DNA from: Alphaproteobacteria bacterium
GTDB taxonomy: Bacteria > Pseudomonadota > Alphaproteobacteria > Puniceispirillales > Puniceispirillaceae
Assembly: GCA_022425485.1 (NCBI GenBank)
Contig: JAKMFL010000060.1
Location: 1-64,000, forward strand
DNA: 64,000 nt
Direction: 5' to 3'
This document shows, one piece after another, positions 25,766-36,140 of this stretch (positions are counted from its first letter, which is position 1; each line of letters begins with the position of its first letter). A program made the position numbers and the translations under genes. The notes under the pieces were generated by a model that saw only the letters and a list, made by a program, of their open reading frames with translations, was not told where the DNA came from and searched no databases.

Positions 25766-27205
25766 CTAGGCCGCCTCTGTGCCGCCAACCGTGATGCCGC
25801 CCATTTTCAAGGTAGGCTGGCCCACCCCAACCGGCACAGACTGGCCAGCTTTGCCGCACGTCCCCACGCCTCTATCCAGCGCCATATCATTGCCGATCAT
25901 GGTGATTTTGGACATCGCGTCTGGGCCACTACCAATGAGGGTTGCCCCTTTCACTGGTGCGCCGATTTTGCCATTTTCCACCAGATAGGCCTCAGAGGCA
26001 GCAAAAACAAACTTGCCAGAGGTGATATCTACTTGGCCGCCGCCAAAATTCACTGCATACAGGCCTTTTTTCATAGAGGAGACGATCTCTTCAGGGTCAT
26101 GCGCCCCATTTTCCATAAATGTATTGGTCATTCGTGGCATAGGTAAATGGGCATAGGATTCGCGTCTACCATTTCCTGTTGCAGAAACTTCCATCAAACG
26201 CGCATTTTGCCTATCTTGCATATAGCCTTTTAAAATGCCGTCCTCTATCAACACATTACGCGCAGAAGAGGTGCCTTCATCATCAATCGTAATAGAGCCA
26301 CGACGGTCTATCATGGTGCCGTCATCTACCACTGTTACCCCTTTGGCAGCGACCTGCTCGCCAATGCGGCCGGAAAATACAGATGTGCCTTTGCGGTTAA
26401 AATCGCCCTCTAGCCCATGCCCCACAGCTTCGTGAAGCATAACACCGGGCCAGCCTGCCCCAAGCACAATTTCCATCTCACCAGCGGGAGCCGAGACCGA
26501 ATCAAGGTTTAACAGCGCAATGCGTAACGCTTCTGCTACCTCTGTCTGCCACACGCTATCATCCAGATAGCGGGCAAACATAAAGCGCCCGCCACTGCCG
26601 CTAGAGCCTGTTTCCATGCGTCCATTTTGTTCCACAACAATAGCCACATTCATGCGCACAAGTGGGCGAATATCTGCATAGCACGAACTGTCTGGGCGCA
26701 TGATTTGTACCGCCTGCCAAGAGCCAGCAATGCTTGCACTTACCTGCCGGACGCGCGGGTCTGCTGCGCGGGCATAAGCATCAATCTTCTGCAACAGCGC
26801 AACCTTATCGGCGAACGGGGTTTCGGCAAGCGGATTTAAATCACTGTAAAGAGCCTTATTATGACCTGCCTCTGGGGCAAGAGCCAATTGACCAGCATGA
26901 CCAGAAGCCACAGATGATACGGTTTCAGCCGCACGGCGCAGCGCGTTCTCGGACAGCTCTCCAGCATGGGCAAACGCATCTGCTTCGCCAGCGATAGCAC
27001 GCAGGCCAAATCCAGCGCTTTGGTCATAGGTAGCTGCCTTTAGCCTGCCATCATCAAAGGACAGCATCTCAGAATGGCGCATCTCAAGAAACAAGTCGCC
27101 ATCATCTGCGCCGCTAAGACAATTTGTAACAATCTCGCGTGTTCTATCTTTATCAAGTCCGGTTTGCCCAAAAAACAGGGCATCTGTCTGGTCGATAAGT
27201 GTCAT
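25766..27205 (-). CDS. tldD: TldD subunit of the TldD-TldE metalloprotease
   Basis: A 479-residue catalytic partner of PmbA/TldE. The zinc motif HEAVGH is at residues 258-263 (H-E-x3-H), preceded by the family segment LGAGWPGVMLHEA. The further metal-ligand Cys is in the C-terminal GVGTCGKAGQ. Other typical parts are FNRKGTSVFSGR, ATGNGRRESYAHLPMPRMTN and GGGQVDITSGKFVF. All catalytic residues seem intact, so with pmbA at 17926-19269 a functional heterodimer is expected. It converges with the MFS gene. The 323-bp region upstream also serves the divergent cytochrome oxidase operon. Confidence 0.95.
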   Translation of the reverse strand: MTLIDQTDALFFGQTGLDKDRTREIVTNCLSGADDGDLFLEMRHSEMLSFDDGRLKAATYDQSAGFGLRAIAGEADAFAHAGELSENALRRAAETVSSVASGHAGQLALAPEAGHNKALYSDLNPLAETPFADKVALLQKIDAYARAADPRVRQVSASIAGSWQAVQIMRPDSSCYADIRPLVRMNVAIVVEQNGRMETGSSGSGGRFMFARYLDDSVWQTEVAEALRIALLNLDSVSAPAGEMEIVLGAGWPGVMLHEAVGHGLEGDFNRKGTSVFSGRIGEQVAAKGVTVVDDGTMIDRRGSITIDDEGTSSARNVLIEDGILKGYMQDRQNARLMEVSATGNGRRESYAHLPMPRMTNTFMENGAHDPEEIVSSMKKGLYAVNFGGGQVDITSGKFVFAASEAYLVENGKIGAPVKGATLIGSGPDAMSKITMIGNDMALDRGVGTCGKAGQSVPVGVGQPTLKMGGITVGGTEAA

Positions 27206-27528
27206 AGCGGTGCCTTTTTGATTTGCGGCACGTCTTTAACCAAAAACACGCCTGATAATGTCCTGTTATGATAATGGTCAGTTTAGCGCTTTCTTTCAAG
27301 TAGGGCGCGTGAAAAGAAGTCGTTTGCGCTATGAATCTTGGGGGAACTTTGCGCCCTGCAAAAAAAACGCGCGACAGGCCGTCGCAGTGGCTTTTCATGT
27401 GCATAAAAAACCGTTAGAAGGGTGGGAGTAATATCAACTGATCGATCCGGCCGGTCTGCTTTTCTTATTTTGATGCGGCGCCCGGGTTAATCCGGTCAAC
27501 TGATCCTTACGTCGAAGGGGGAAAAAAG
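27206..27528. promoter_or_regulatory. Gene-free divergent region between tldD and the cytochrome oxidase operon
   Basis: These 323 bp contain no credible gene. Seen: two copies of TCAACTGATC (27434-27443 and 27496-27505), a CCGGCCGG palindrome at 27447-27454 next to the first copy, and a strong Shine-Dalgarno GAAGGGGGA close before the ctaC start. The two repeats could mark a regulator site for the oxidase operon. No sigma or regulator consensus could be assigned. Confidence 0.4.
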
Positions 27529-28365
27529 ATGAATTTGCGCAGCCTTCTATCTGCCGCCATGTCGGTTATGATGGCTTTCGGTTTACTGTTTGCGAGTACA
27601 GCGTTTGCTGCTGAACCTCAGCCTTGGCAGCTAGGCCTACAAGATCCAGCCGGCTCTATTGCTGAAAAAGCAACCAGCTTGCATAATATGTTGCTGATTA
27701 TTATCACAGCTATCTCTTTGTTCGTGCTGGCGTTGCTGGTGTATGTTTGTGTGCGTTTTCGCCGTTCTGCAAACCCCAACCCATCAAAAACATCGCATAA
27801 CACCGTTATTGAGATTTTATGGACAGTTGTGCCGGTGCTGATTCTGGTGGTGATTGCCGTGCCTTCTTTTCAGCTTCTATATTACATGGACAAGACTAAA
27901 GATACCGAGATGGTAATTAAGGTCACTGGGAATCAGTGGTACTGGAATTATGAATATCCAGATGAAGGGGTCTCTTTTGACAGCTATCTTGTTGATGAAG
28001 AAGACCTTGGGGAGAATGAAATTCGCTTGCTAAGTGTTGATAACCCAATGGTTGTCCCAGCAGGCACGCGCATCAAGCTTTTGGTAACCGGTAATGATGT
28101 GATGCATTCTTTCTTTGTCCCGTCGCTCGCCGTGCAGATTTATTCTATTGCTGGCCGCATTAACGAGGCATGGATTGATGTACCAGAAGGTACAAAAAAA
28201 TATTATGGGCAGTGTAATCAGATTTGCGGCGTAAACCACGCCTATATGCCAATTGTTGTTCAGGCATTGAATGAGGCTGATTACGCTGAATGGCTGTTGA
28301 ATGCCAAAGAAGAGTTTGCTTCCGCAGAAGTGCCAAGCATGACTCTTATGGCTTCAGCTAACTAG
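27529..28365 (+). CDS. ctaC: Cytochrome c oxidase subunit II (CuA subunit)
   Basis: A 278-residue aa3-oxidase subunit II. A cleavable signal peptide ends near A-F-A-A (residue 28), two membrane helices follow (about 52-75 and 95-117), then a periplasmic cupredoxin domain. The aromatic electron-entry patch is QWYWNYEY. The CuA ligands are His193, Cys229, Cys233, His237 and Met240 in GQCNQICGVNHAYM. The residue usually Glu in C-S-E-I-C is Gln231 here. Its backbone carbonyl is the CuA ligand, but its side chain normally helps bind magnesium. First gene of the oxidase operon with a strong Shine-Dalgarno. Confidence 0.97.
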   Translation: MNLRSLLSAAMSVMMAFGLLFASTAFAAEPQPWQLGLQDPAGSIAEKATSLHNMLLIIITAISLFVLALLVYVCVRFRRSANPNPSKTSHNTVIEILWTVVPVLILVVIAVPSFQLLYYMDKTKDTEMVIKVTGNQWYWNYEYPDEGVSFDSYLVDEEDLGENEIRLLSVDNPMVVPAGTRIKLLVTGNDVMHSFFVPSLAVQIYSIAGRINEAWIDVPEGTKKYYGQCNQICGVNHAYMPIVVQALNEADYAEWLLNAKEEFASAEVPSMTLMASAN

Positions 28366-28392
28366 TTTTTATTTGTGAGAGCAGGGAGATAA

Positions 28393-29988
<1,596 letters not shown>

Positions 29989-30026
29989 GGCATAGCCAAG
30001 GTAGCGATAAACAGGGATAAAACCTT

Positions 30027-30944
30027 ATGACACAGCAAATCATACAGGCCGAAACACAGCTGACTGTTGCAGAAAAACCTGCGACAGTCGGCGAGTTTTT
30101 CCAACTGATGAAGCCCCGTGTCATGAGCCTTGTTATCTTCACTGGTTTTGCAGGCATGTTTCTAGCGCCGGGGTCTATGCATCCTTTGCTAGCAGCAATT
30201 GCGCTGTTTGCTATAGCTGCGGGTGCTGGCGCGTCTGGGGCTATTAACCAATGGTATGACCGCGATATTGATGCAGTGATGAGCCGAACTCGCGGCCGGC
30301 CTATTCCAGCTGGACGGGTAGAGCCAGCAGAGGCGCTTGCTCTTGGGATTGTTATTTCCTTTTTGTCCGTGCTTCTTCTTACTATGGCGAGTAATCTTCT
30401 GGCAGGAGGTTTGCTGGCCTTTACCATCTTTTTCTATGCGGTGATTTACACCGTTTGGCTAAAGCGTAGTACGGCACAAAACATCGTTATTGGCGGGGCA
30501 GCAGGGGCTTTGCCGCCAATGGTTGGATGGGCTGCGGTAACCGGCAGTATATCCATCGAGCCTATCGCGCTTTTTGCTTTGATTTTTGTATGGACACCGC
30601 CCCATTTCTGGGCATTGGCGCTGGTAAAGAATGATGATTACCGCGATGCTGGCGTGCCTATGTTGCCTGTGGTTGCTGGTAAGGCAGAAACCCGCAAACA
30701 GATTTTAATCTATGCGCTGGTTTTAGCGCCCACCGGTCTTGTGCCTTATGCGCTGGCAATGACCAGTATCGGCTATGGCATTGTTGCAGCTGTTATGGGC
30801 GGCTATTTTGTGTACCTCTCTTTCAAGCTCTATCGCCAGCCTAGCGATGCGGCAGCGTGGAAGCTGTTTAAGTTTTCAATTTTCTATTTATTTCTTTTGT
30901 TCGCAGCCCTGATTATCGATCGGGTAGCGAGTGGACTATTTTAA
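30027..30944 (+). CDS. ctaB: Protoheme IX farnesyltransferase (heme O synthase)
   Basis: A 305-residue UbiA-superfamily membrane enzyme that farnesylates heme b to heme o for the oxidase. The first Asp motif N-Q-W-Y-D-R-D-I-D-A-V-M-x-R-T is followed by R-G-R-P-I-P-A-G-R, and the second region reads FVWTPPHFWALAL...DYRDAGVPMLP. About nine helices are visible. Its position directly after ctaD is standard in alphaproteobacteria. The next step, heme a synthase (CtaA), is not encoded in this window. Confidence 0.96.
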   Translation: MTQQIIQAETQLTVAEKPATVGEFFQLMKPRVMSLVIFTGFAGMFLAPGSMHPLLAAIALFAIAAGAGASGAINQWYDRDIDAVMSRTRGRPIPAGRVEPAEALALGIVISFLSVLLLTMASNLLAGGLLAFTIFFYAVIYTVWLKRSTAQNIVIGGAAGALPPMVGWAAVTGSISIEPIALFALIFVWTPPHFWALALVKNDDYRDAGVPMLPVVAGKAETRKQILIYALVLAPTGLVPYALAMTSIGYGIVAAVMGGYFVYLSFKLYRQPSDAAAWKLFKFSIFYLFLLFAALIIDRVASGLF

Positions 30945-30973
30945 GCGTTTAGCAGATTTTGGATTAGGATAAA

Positions 30974-31108
30974 ATGAGCCAGAAAGACCCAAAAACAGGC
31001 AAAGAAATGCAGCAGATGCGCCGCAAACGTAATCTTTCGGTGCTCGGGCTGATCTTTGGATTTGCGGTGCTGATTTATCTGGTCACCATATTGCGGATGG
31101 AAGGCTAA
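30974..31108 (+). CDS. Small CoxF-like membrane protein (44 residues)
   Basis: A small gene of 44 codons beginning MSQKDPKTGKEMQQMRRKR, with a charged N-terminus, one membrane helix (about residues 21-40) and a short tail RMEG. A gene of this size and topology sits between ctaB and ctaG in many alphaproteobacterial oxidase operons (often called CoxF or CtaF) and probably aids assembly. Its molecular role is not established. The start ATG is preceded by AGGAT, and ctaG begins 6 bp after its stop, both supporting translation. Confidence 0.85.
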   Translation: MSQKDPKTGKEMQQMRRKRNLSVLGLIFGFAVLIYLVTILRMEG

Positions 31109-31114
31109 GGTTTT

Positions 31115-31684
31115 ATGAACGAGCTTGCCTCTGATAAAATCTATGAAGCGGCTACAGGCTATCGAAATCGTCGTTTATTGGCGATATTGGCGCTGGTTGT
31201 TGCCGGAATGGTCGGTTTAGCTTTTGCATCAGTACCGCTTTATCGCCTGTTTTGTCAGGTTACGGGTTTTGGCGGAACTACACAGGTTGCCGATGCGGCG
31301 CCATCGCAAGCGGCAACGGGTCTGCCGCCTGTGTCTGTGCGGTTTGATGCTAATGTTAGCCCAGCCCTGAAATGGAAATTTGTTCCTGTTAGTGCGCCGG
31401 TTAGTTTAGTTCCGGGTGAGCAGACGACGATTTTATATCGTGCAACAAATATTGGCACCGCACCTTCGACTGGCACCGCAACCTTTAACGTAACGCCGCA
31501 AAAAGCAGGGCCCTATTTTATGAAAATAGAATGTTTCTGCTTTACCGAACAGACGTTGCAGCCGGGCGAATCAATGGAAATGCCGGTGTCTTTTTTCGTG
31601 GATAGCGAAATTGGAACAGATACGAATACAATGGATGTGGACGAAATTGTCCTGTCCTATACTTTTTTTGAGGCAAGAACGTGA
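31115..31684 (+). CDS. ctaG: Cytochrome c oxidase assembly protein CtaG (Cox11)
   Basis: A 189-residue copper chaperone that delivers copper to the CuB site of subunit I. One N-terminal membrane helix (about 21-43) ends in the conserved A-S-V-P-L-Y-R-L-F-C-Q-V-T-G-F-G-G, followed by a periplasmic immunoglobulin-like domain. The copper-binding C-F-C-F motif (Cys140, Cys142) is intact in IECFCFTEQTL. The further conserved Cys47 near the membrane is also present. Start ATG follows an AAGG. Confidence 0.97.
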   Translation: MNELASDKIYEAATGYRNRRLLAILALVVAGMVGLAFASVPLYRLFCQVTGFGGTTQVADAAPSQAATGLPPVSVRFDANVSPALKWKFVPVSAPVSLVPGEQTTILYRATNIGTAPSTGTATFNVTPQKAGPYFMKIECFCFTEQTLQPGESMEMPVSFFVDSEIGTDTNTMDVDEIVLSYTFFEART

Positions 31685-31756
31685 AAAAGGGCGTTCTATA
31701 GAGTTTAATTTGATCTGCCAGTCGGAGGGGACAGGCTTTTTCTTGAGGAGAAGAAT

Positions 31757-32542
31757 ATGAGTGGATCACAACAACATCCTTATCATCTGGTAGAACCCAG
31801 CCCATGGCCTGCGGTAGGTTCTGCTGCTGCGTTTATTACGGCCATTGGCGGGGTAATGTTTATGCATGAGCGTGCCTATGGCGAGCATGTGCTGGGCATA
31901 GGCCTTGCTTTGGTATTGATGACCATGTTTATGTGGTGGCGCGATGTCGTGCGTGAGGCTGAATATCAAGGTCATCATACACCCATTGTTCAGGTCGGTA
32001 TGCGCTATGGCATGATGCTGTTTATCGCCTCAGAGGTGATGTTCTTTGTTGCCTTTTTCTGGGCATTCTTTGACCGTTCTTTCTATCCGGCTGGGGGTGT
32101 TTGGCCGCCTGAGGGTATTGAGACCTTTAACCCGTTTGACCTGCCTTTAATTAATACGTTGGTGTTGTTGCTTAGCGGTTGCACGGTAACATGGTCGCAC
32201 CATGCGCTGCTTCAAAATAATCGCCGTGACTTTATCACTGGTCTTGTTCTAACAGTGGTTCTAGGCGTGTTATTTACTGGCTTGCAGGCTTTGGAATATA
32301 GCCATGCACCCTTTGGCTTTACAGATGGTATTTATCCATCTGTCTTTTATATGGCCACAGGCTTTCATGGCTTCCATGTTTTAGTAGGCACCTTGTTCTT
32401 AGCCGTTTGTTTGATCCGCGGTCTGAGAGGGCATTTCACCGCAGAGCAGCATTTTGGTTTTGAAGCAGCAGCTTGGTACTGGCATTTCGTTGATGTTGTC
32501 TGGCTATTCTTGTTTGTAGCTGTTTACTGGTGGGGTGGTTGA
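31757..32542 (+). CDS. ctaE: Cytochrome c oxidase subunit III
   Basis: A 261-residue, seven-helix subunit III of the aa3 oxidase. Hallmarks are HPYHLVEPSPWP at the N-terminus, WWRDVVREAEYQGHHT, the helix III Glu in SEVMFFVAFFWAFF, and the C-terminal H-F-V-D-V-V-W-L-F-L-F segment. A GAGGAGAAG Shine-Dalgarno precedes the ATG. A stem-loop terminator 50 bp after the stop probably ends most oxidase transcripts, although SURF1 follows. Confidence 0.97.
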   Translation: MSGSQQHPYHLVEPSPWPAVGSAAAFITAIGGVMFMHERAYGEHVLGIGLALVLMTMFMWWRDVVREAEYQGHHTPIVQVGMRYGMMLFIASEVMFFVAFFWAFFDRSFYPAGGVWPPEGIETFNPFDLPLINTLVLLLSGCTVTWSHHALLQNNRRDFITGLVLTVVLGVLFTGLQALEYSHAPFGFTDGIYPSVFYMATGFHGFHVLVGTLFLAVCLIRGLRGHFTAEQHFGFEAAAWYWHFVDVVWLFLFVAVYWWGG

Positions 32543-32550
32543 TAGACCAT

Positions 32551-32574
32551 CTTATGATGCCTCTTATGATGCCT
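32551..32574. repeat. 12-bp exact tandem duplication after ctaE
   Basis: CTTATGATGCCT occurs at 32551-32562 and again at 32563-32574, exactly, eight bases after the ctaE stop codon and before the terminator hairpin. Confidence 0.9.
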
Positions 32575-32592
32575 AAGACATAGAAAATTTAT

Positions 32593-32636
32593 AAATCGGC
32601 CTCAGCACTTGCAGTTGCAGGCCGATTTTCTTATTG
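32593..32636 (+). terminator. Intrinsic-terminator-like hairpin after ctaE
   Basis: AAATCGGCCT (32593-32602) and AGGCCGATTT (32619-32628) make a perfect 10-bp stem with a 16-nt loop, followed by TCTTATT. The T-run is modest, so termination may be partial, letting some transcription into SURF1. The hairpin argues against a SURF1 start at the ATG at 32609, which is inside the loop. Confidence 0.7.
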
Positions 32637-32686
32637 TGCGCTTGCGATTGCACATCCCCTCACACCTAAATTGTCAGGTTTTGCCG

Positions 32687-33409
32687 ATGTATTTCAGACC
32701 TTTTTTATGGCTTACGCTATTCAGCATCCCCGCATTGTTGGTTTTGCTGGCACTCGGCCTTTGGCAATTAGACCGGCTAGCATGGAAAACAGAGCTCATA
32801 AATAATTTTAATGCCCGTGCAAATGCTCCGGCTATTTTACCGCCTGAAAATGATGCCTCTCTTGCGGCAATAGAGTTTCATAATTTGCAGCTTACTGGAC
32901 GCTACCTTCATGATATGGAACGGTATCTGACGGGGCGCACCTATGAAGGCAATGCAGGTTTTCATGTGATTACCCCGTTTCGCACAAATGCTGGAAAGCT
33001 GATATTTGTTAATCGGGGCTGGGTGTCAGAAGCTTATCGCAACCCGGATAAGCGGCCATTTTCGGTCGAAGATAAAGAGGTCTCTATTCGGGCTGTTTTG
33101 CGGCTGCCACAGCAAAAGGGCTATTTTGTGCCAGAGAATGAGCCGGATAGAGGGTTCTGGTTCACTTTGAAGCCAAATGAGCTCGCAACCCATCTGGGCT
33201 TTAGCGAGGCTATTACGAGCTATTATGCTGATCAGATAAGAGAAGGCGATGTGTTGACACTGCCGATTGCGGCAACCATGCATATTGAGGTACGCAACAC
33301 GCATTTAAATTATGCGCTAACATGGTTTGGAATCGCTTTGTCCTTGATCGGTGTTTATTTTGCCTATCATATAAATGCTGGCAGGTTTGGCTTTCGCAAA
33401 AGCCCCTAA
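32687..33409 (+). CDS. SURF1 family oxidase assembly protein
   Basis: About 240 residues. SURF1 proteins have one helix at each end with a periplasmic domain between and assist heme a insertion into subunit I. Seen: the N-terminal helix (FLWLTLFSIPALLVLLALGLW) followed by Q-L-D-R-L-x-W-K, the central G-R-Y-L-H-D-M-E segment and I-F-V-N-R-G-W-V, and the C-terminal helix starting N-Y-A-L-T-W-F-G. I use ATG 32687 because the upstream ATG at 32609 falls in the terminator loop and adds a non-family extension. The position after ctaE is standard in this class. Confidence 0.92.
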   Translation: MYFRPFLWLTLFSIPALLVLLALGLWQLDRLAWKTELINNFNARANAPAILPPENDASLAAIEFHNLQLTGRYLHDMERYLTGRTYEGNAGFHVITPFRTNAGKLIFVNRGWVSEAYRNPDKRPFSVEDKEVSIRAVLRLPQQKGYFVPENEPDRGFWFTLKPNELATHLGFSEAITSYYADQIREGDVLTLPIAATMHIEVRNTHLNYALTWFGIALSLIGVYFAYHINAGRFGFRKSP

Positions 33410-33428
33410 ATGAGTGAGGCAACGCAAG

Positions 33429-34835
33429 ATGGAATATATTAGTACCAGAGGCAAAGATGGCCCGCTTAGTTTTGAAAATGCCCTGTTAAACGGGTTGGCG
33501 CGCGATGGCGGGCTGTATCTGCCTACCAGCTGGCCATCCTTTAGCGCGTCTGAAATACGGGCTATGCGCGGCAAGCCTTATGTGGAAATCGCTGGCCAAA
33601 TCATGTCGCGCTTTACCGATGGCGAGCTGCATGAAGATCAAATAACAAAGATGGCAGCAGATGCCTATCGCAGCTTTACGCATAAAGAAATTGCGCCCCT
33701 AAAAGCCATGGAGCAGGATATTCACGTTCTAGAGCTGTTTTATGGGCCAACAATCGCATTTAAAGATTATGCAATGCAGTTTCTATCGCGGGCGTTTGAT
33801 GCCGCGTTAAGCCGCCAGAATAGACAGGCTGTAATTCTGGGTGCAACCAGTGGTGATACAGGTTCTGCGGCGCTAGAAGCCTTTCGCGGGCGTGAGGCGG
33901 TAGATGTTTTTATTCTATTCCCAGAGGGGCGCGTATCGCCAGTTCAGCAAAAACAGATGACCTCTGTGCGTGACGCTGGTGTGCATGCTATCGCCGTTAA
34001 GGGGGATTTTGATGATTGTCAGGCGCTGGTTAAGGCCTGTTTTAATGATGCAGCTTTCCGCGATCAAGTGGGACTATCGGCTGTAAATTCTATCAACTGG
34101 GCGCGTTTGATGCCTCAGATTGTCTATTACTTTACCTCTGCTTTGGCCGTTGGCGCACCAGATAAGCCTGTCGCGTTTTCAGTGCCTACGGGAAATTTTG
34201 GGAATGTTTTTGCAGGGTGGGTTGCCATGCAAATGGGCTTGCCTGTGGAACGCTTTATCGTCTCATCAAACCGTAATGATATCCTAACACGGTTTTTTGA
34301 AAATGGTGTGATGGAGCGGCGGGATGTGCATCCCTCGCTTAGCCCTTCTATGGATATTCAAGTCTCTTCTAACTTTGAGCGGTTGCTTTTTGAATTGCTG
34401 GGCCGTGATGGAAAAGCAGTAGCAGATGCGATGCAAAATTTTGCTGAAATGGGCCGCTTTTCAGTAGAAGATAAGGTGCTGCAATCAGCCTTACAGGTCT
34501 TTTCTGGCTATTGCTTGGATGATACGGGCACCACGGCAGAGATAAAGCGCTGCTTTGATATGCATAACTATTTGATTGACCCGCATAGCGCGGTGGGGCT
34601 GGCAGCTGCACGAAATGCACGCGCGGAAAATTTGGTTGATAAAGATACCCCTATCATAAGCCTTGCTTGTGCGCATCCCGCAAAATTCCCTGATGCAGTA
34701 CATCATGCAAGCGGCCAGATGCCTGCCTTGCCAGCTGGACTGGCTGACCTGATGAGCCGTGAGGAACAAATGCTGAAGGTACCAAATGACATGGCTGCGG
34801 TGCAAAAGCTGGTTCTGGAACATAGGCGCGGCTGA
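33429..34835 (+). CDS. thrC: Threonine synthase
   Basis: A 468-residue PLP enzyme converting O-phosphohomoserine to threonine. The start MEYISTRG is the classic ThrC beginning, and GAGG lies 9 bp before the ATG. The in-frame GTG at 33414 is less likely. The PLP lysine is Lys112 in TIAFKDYAMQF, and ATSGDTGSAALEAF and SVPTGNFGNVFAG are the phosphate-binding and substrate loops. Homoserine kinase (thrB) is in the window at 39948-40913, so the last two steps of threonine synthesis are near but unlinked. The stop overlaps the next start as TGATG. The alphaproteobacterial order SURF1-thrC-M16 peptidase is intact. Confidence 0.97.
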   Translation: MEYISTRGKDGPLSFENALLNGLARDGGLYLPTSWPSFSASEIRAMRGKPYVEIAGQIMSRFTDGELHEDQITKMAADAYRSFTHKEIAPLKAMEQDIHVLELFYGPTIAFKDYAMQFLSRAFDAALSRQNRQAVILGATSGDTGSAALEAFRGREAVDVFILFPEGRVSPVQQKQMTSVRDAGVHAIAVKGDFDDCQALVKACFNDAAFRDQVGLSAVNSINWARLMPQIVYYFTSALAVGAPDKPVAFSVPTGNFGNVFAGWVAMQMGLPVERFIVSSNRNDILTRFFENGVMERRDVHPSLSPSMDIQVSSNFERLLFELLGRDGKAVADAMQNFAEMGRFSVEDKVLQSALQVFSGYCLDDTGTTAEIKRCFDMHNYLIDPHSAVGLAAARNARAENLVDKDTPIISLACAHPAKFPDAVHHASGQMPALPAGLADLMSREEQMLKVPNDMAAVQKLVLEHRRG

Positions 34836-36097
34836 TGGCAATTATCGAAACAAGCCAGATAGCAAATGGATTAACGCTAGCCAGCGTTGGTATGCCTTCT
34901 TCGCACTCTATCTCGATTGGGGTCTGGGTAGGGGTAGGGGCGCGTGATGAGCAGGAAAACGAAATCGGTATTGCCCATTTCCTAGAGCATATGGCCTTTA
35001 AGGGCACGAAGAGCCGGAGCGCACTTTCCATTGCTAAGGATATTGAAGATGTGGGCGGTTTTATCAATGCGCATACTGCACGCGAAGAAACAGCCTATTA
35101 TATAAATCTTCTGCCAGAGCATCTTGAGATGGGCTTTGATATCCTGAGCGATATTTTGCTGAACTCAATCTTGCCTTCTGAAGAGATTGAGCGTGAGCGC
35201 GGCGTTATCATACAAGAGATTGGCCAGAGTATAGATGCACCTGATGACCATGTTTTTGAGTGCTTTTCACGCAGCTGTTACGGCCAACATACATTGGGGA
35301 ACTCTATTTTAGGCACAACCGATAGTGTATCGTCCTTTAGAGCACCAGAACTCGCTGGCTTTATGCAACGTCATTACGGGGCAGAGCAGATGATTATTTC
35401 TGTGGCTGGGCCAGTTAGCCATACGCAGGTTACGTCCCTTGCCAACCGCTATTTTGGTGCGCTTGGAAGGGCTAGCAACCCAACCCGTCACCCACCAGAA
35501 TTTTTATCCACACGCCATGTTGCTAGCCGTGATTTGGAACAATGCCATACAGTGTTTGGATTTCAAGCGCCTGATGCTTGTTCTGAATGGCGTTATCCGC
35601 TGATGGTTCTGACAAATCTATATGGCGGGGGAATGTCCTCGCGCTTGTTCCAGCAGGTCAGAGAAGAGCGTGGTTTATGCTACTCTATATTCTCTTTCGC
35701 GCAGATGTTTACCGATACTGGAATGTTTGGGGTGTACGCAGGCACCTCAGATAAAACTGTGGACGAGATGATGGAAGTATCGCTTACGGCCCTAAAAGCC
35801 TGCCAGCATGATTTAAGCCAAGAAGAAATTGACCGTTCCAAACAGCAATTACGGGCAGCGGTCTTGATGCGCCGGGACTCTGTTTCGTCTATGATGGATG
35901 TTACCGCCCGACATCTTGCTTTGTATGGCCGCGTGTTTGAACGCGATGAAATGCTGGCCGCTATTGATAAGGTAAGCCGAAACAAAGTTGCAGAATTGGC
36001 AGAGATGATAATCGCTGGGCCCCCGCCGTCGCTTTCTGTTGTTGGCCCTGCTGCTAGCGAGATGCAGATCAGGGATATGCAAGCGATTTTGGCCTAA
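34835..36097 (+). CDS. M16 family zinc peptidase (processing-peptidase-like)
   Basis: A 420-residue member of the M16B family related to the mitochondrial processing peptidase beta subunit. The inverted zinc motif H-F-L-E-H (His48, Glu51, His52) and the distal Glu in RERGVIIQEI (near 128) are present, so it should be catalytic. No signal peptide is seen, indicating a cytoplasmic peptidase. Its natural substrate in bacteria is unknown. It overlaps thrC by 1 bp, implying translational coupling. It converges with the yqgE-type gene. Confidence 0.93.
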   Translation: MAIIETSQIANGLTLASVGMPSSHSISIGVWVGVGARDEQENEIGIAHFLEHMAFKGTKSRSALSIAKDIEDVGGFINAHTAREETAYYINLLPEHLEMGFDILSDILLNSILPSEEIERERGVIIQEIGQSIDAPDDHVFECFSRSCYGQHTLGNSILGTTDSVSSFRAPELAGFMQRHYGAEQMIISVAGPVSHTQVTSLANRYFGALGRASNPTRHPPEFLSTRHVASRDLEQCHTVFGFQAPDACSEWRYPLMVLTNLYGGGMSSRLFQQVREERGLCYSIFSFAQMFTDTGMFGVYAGTSDKTVDEMMEVSLTALKACQHDLSQEEIDRSKQQLRAAVLMRRDSVSSMMDVTARHLALYGRVFERDEMLAAIDKVSRNKVAELAEMIIAGPPPSLSVVGPAASEMQIRDMQAILA

Positions 36098-36140
36098 ATT
36101 TTAGCCCAGATATTGCTCTGGCTGGTAAATTATAATTTAG

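Noticed and set aside
32609-32686. Longer SURF1 starting at 32609
   Set aside because: The start lies in the loop of a terminator hairpin and the added residues are not family-like.
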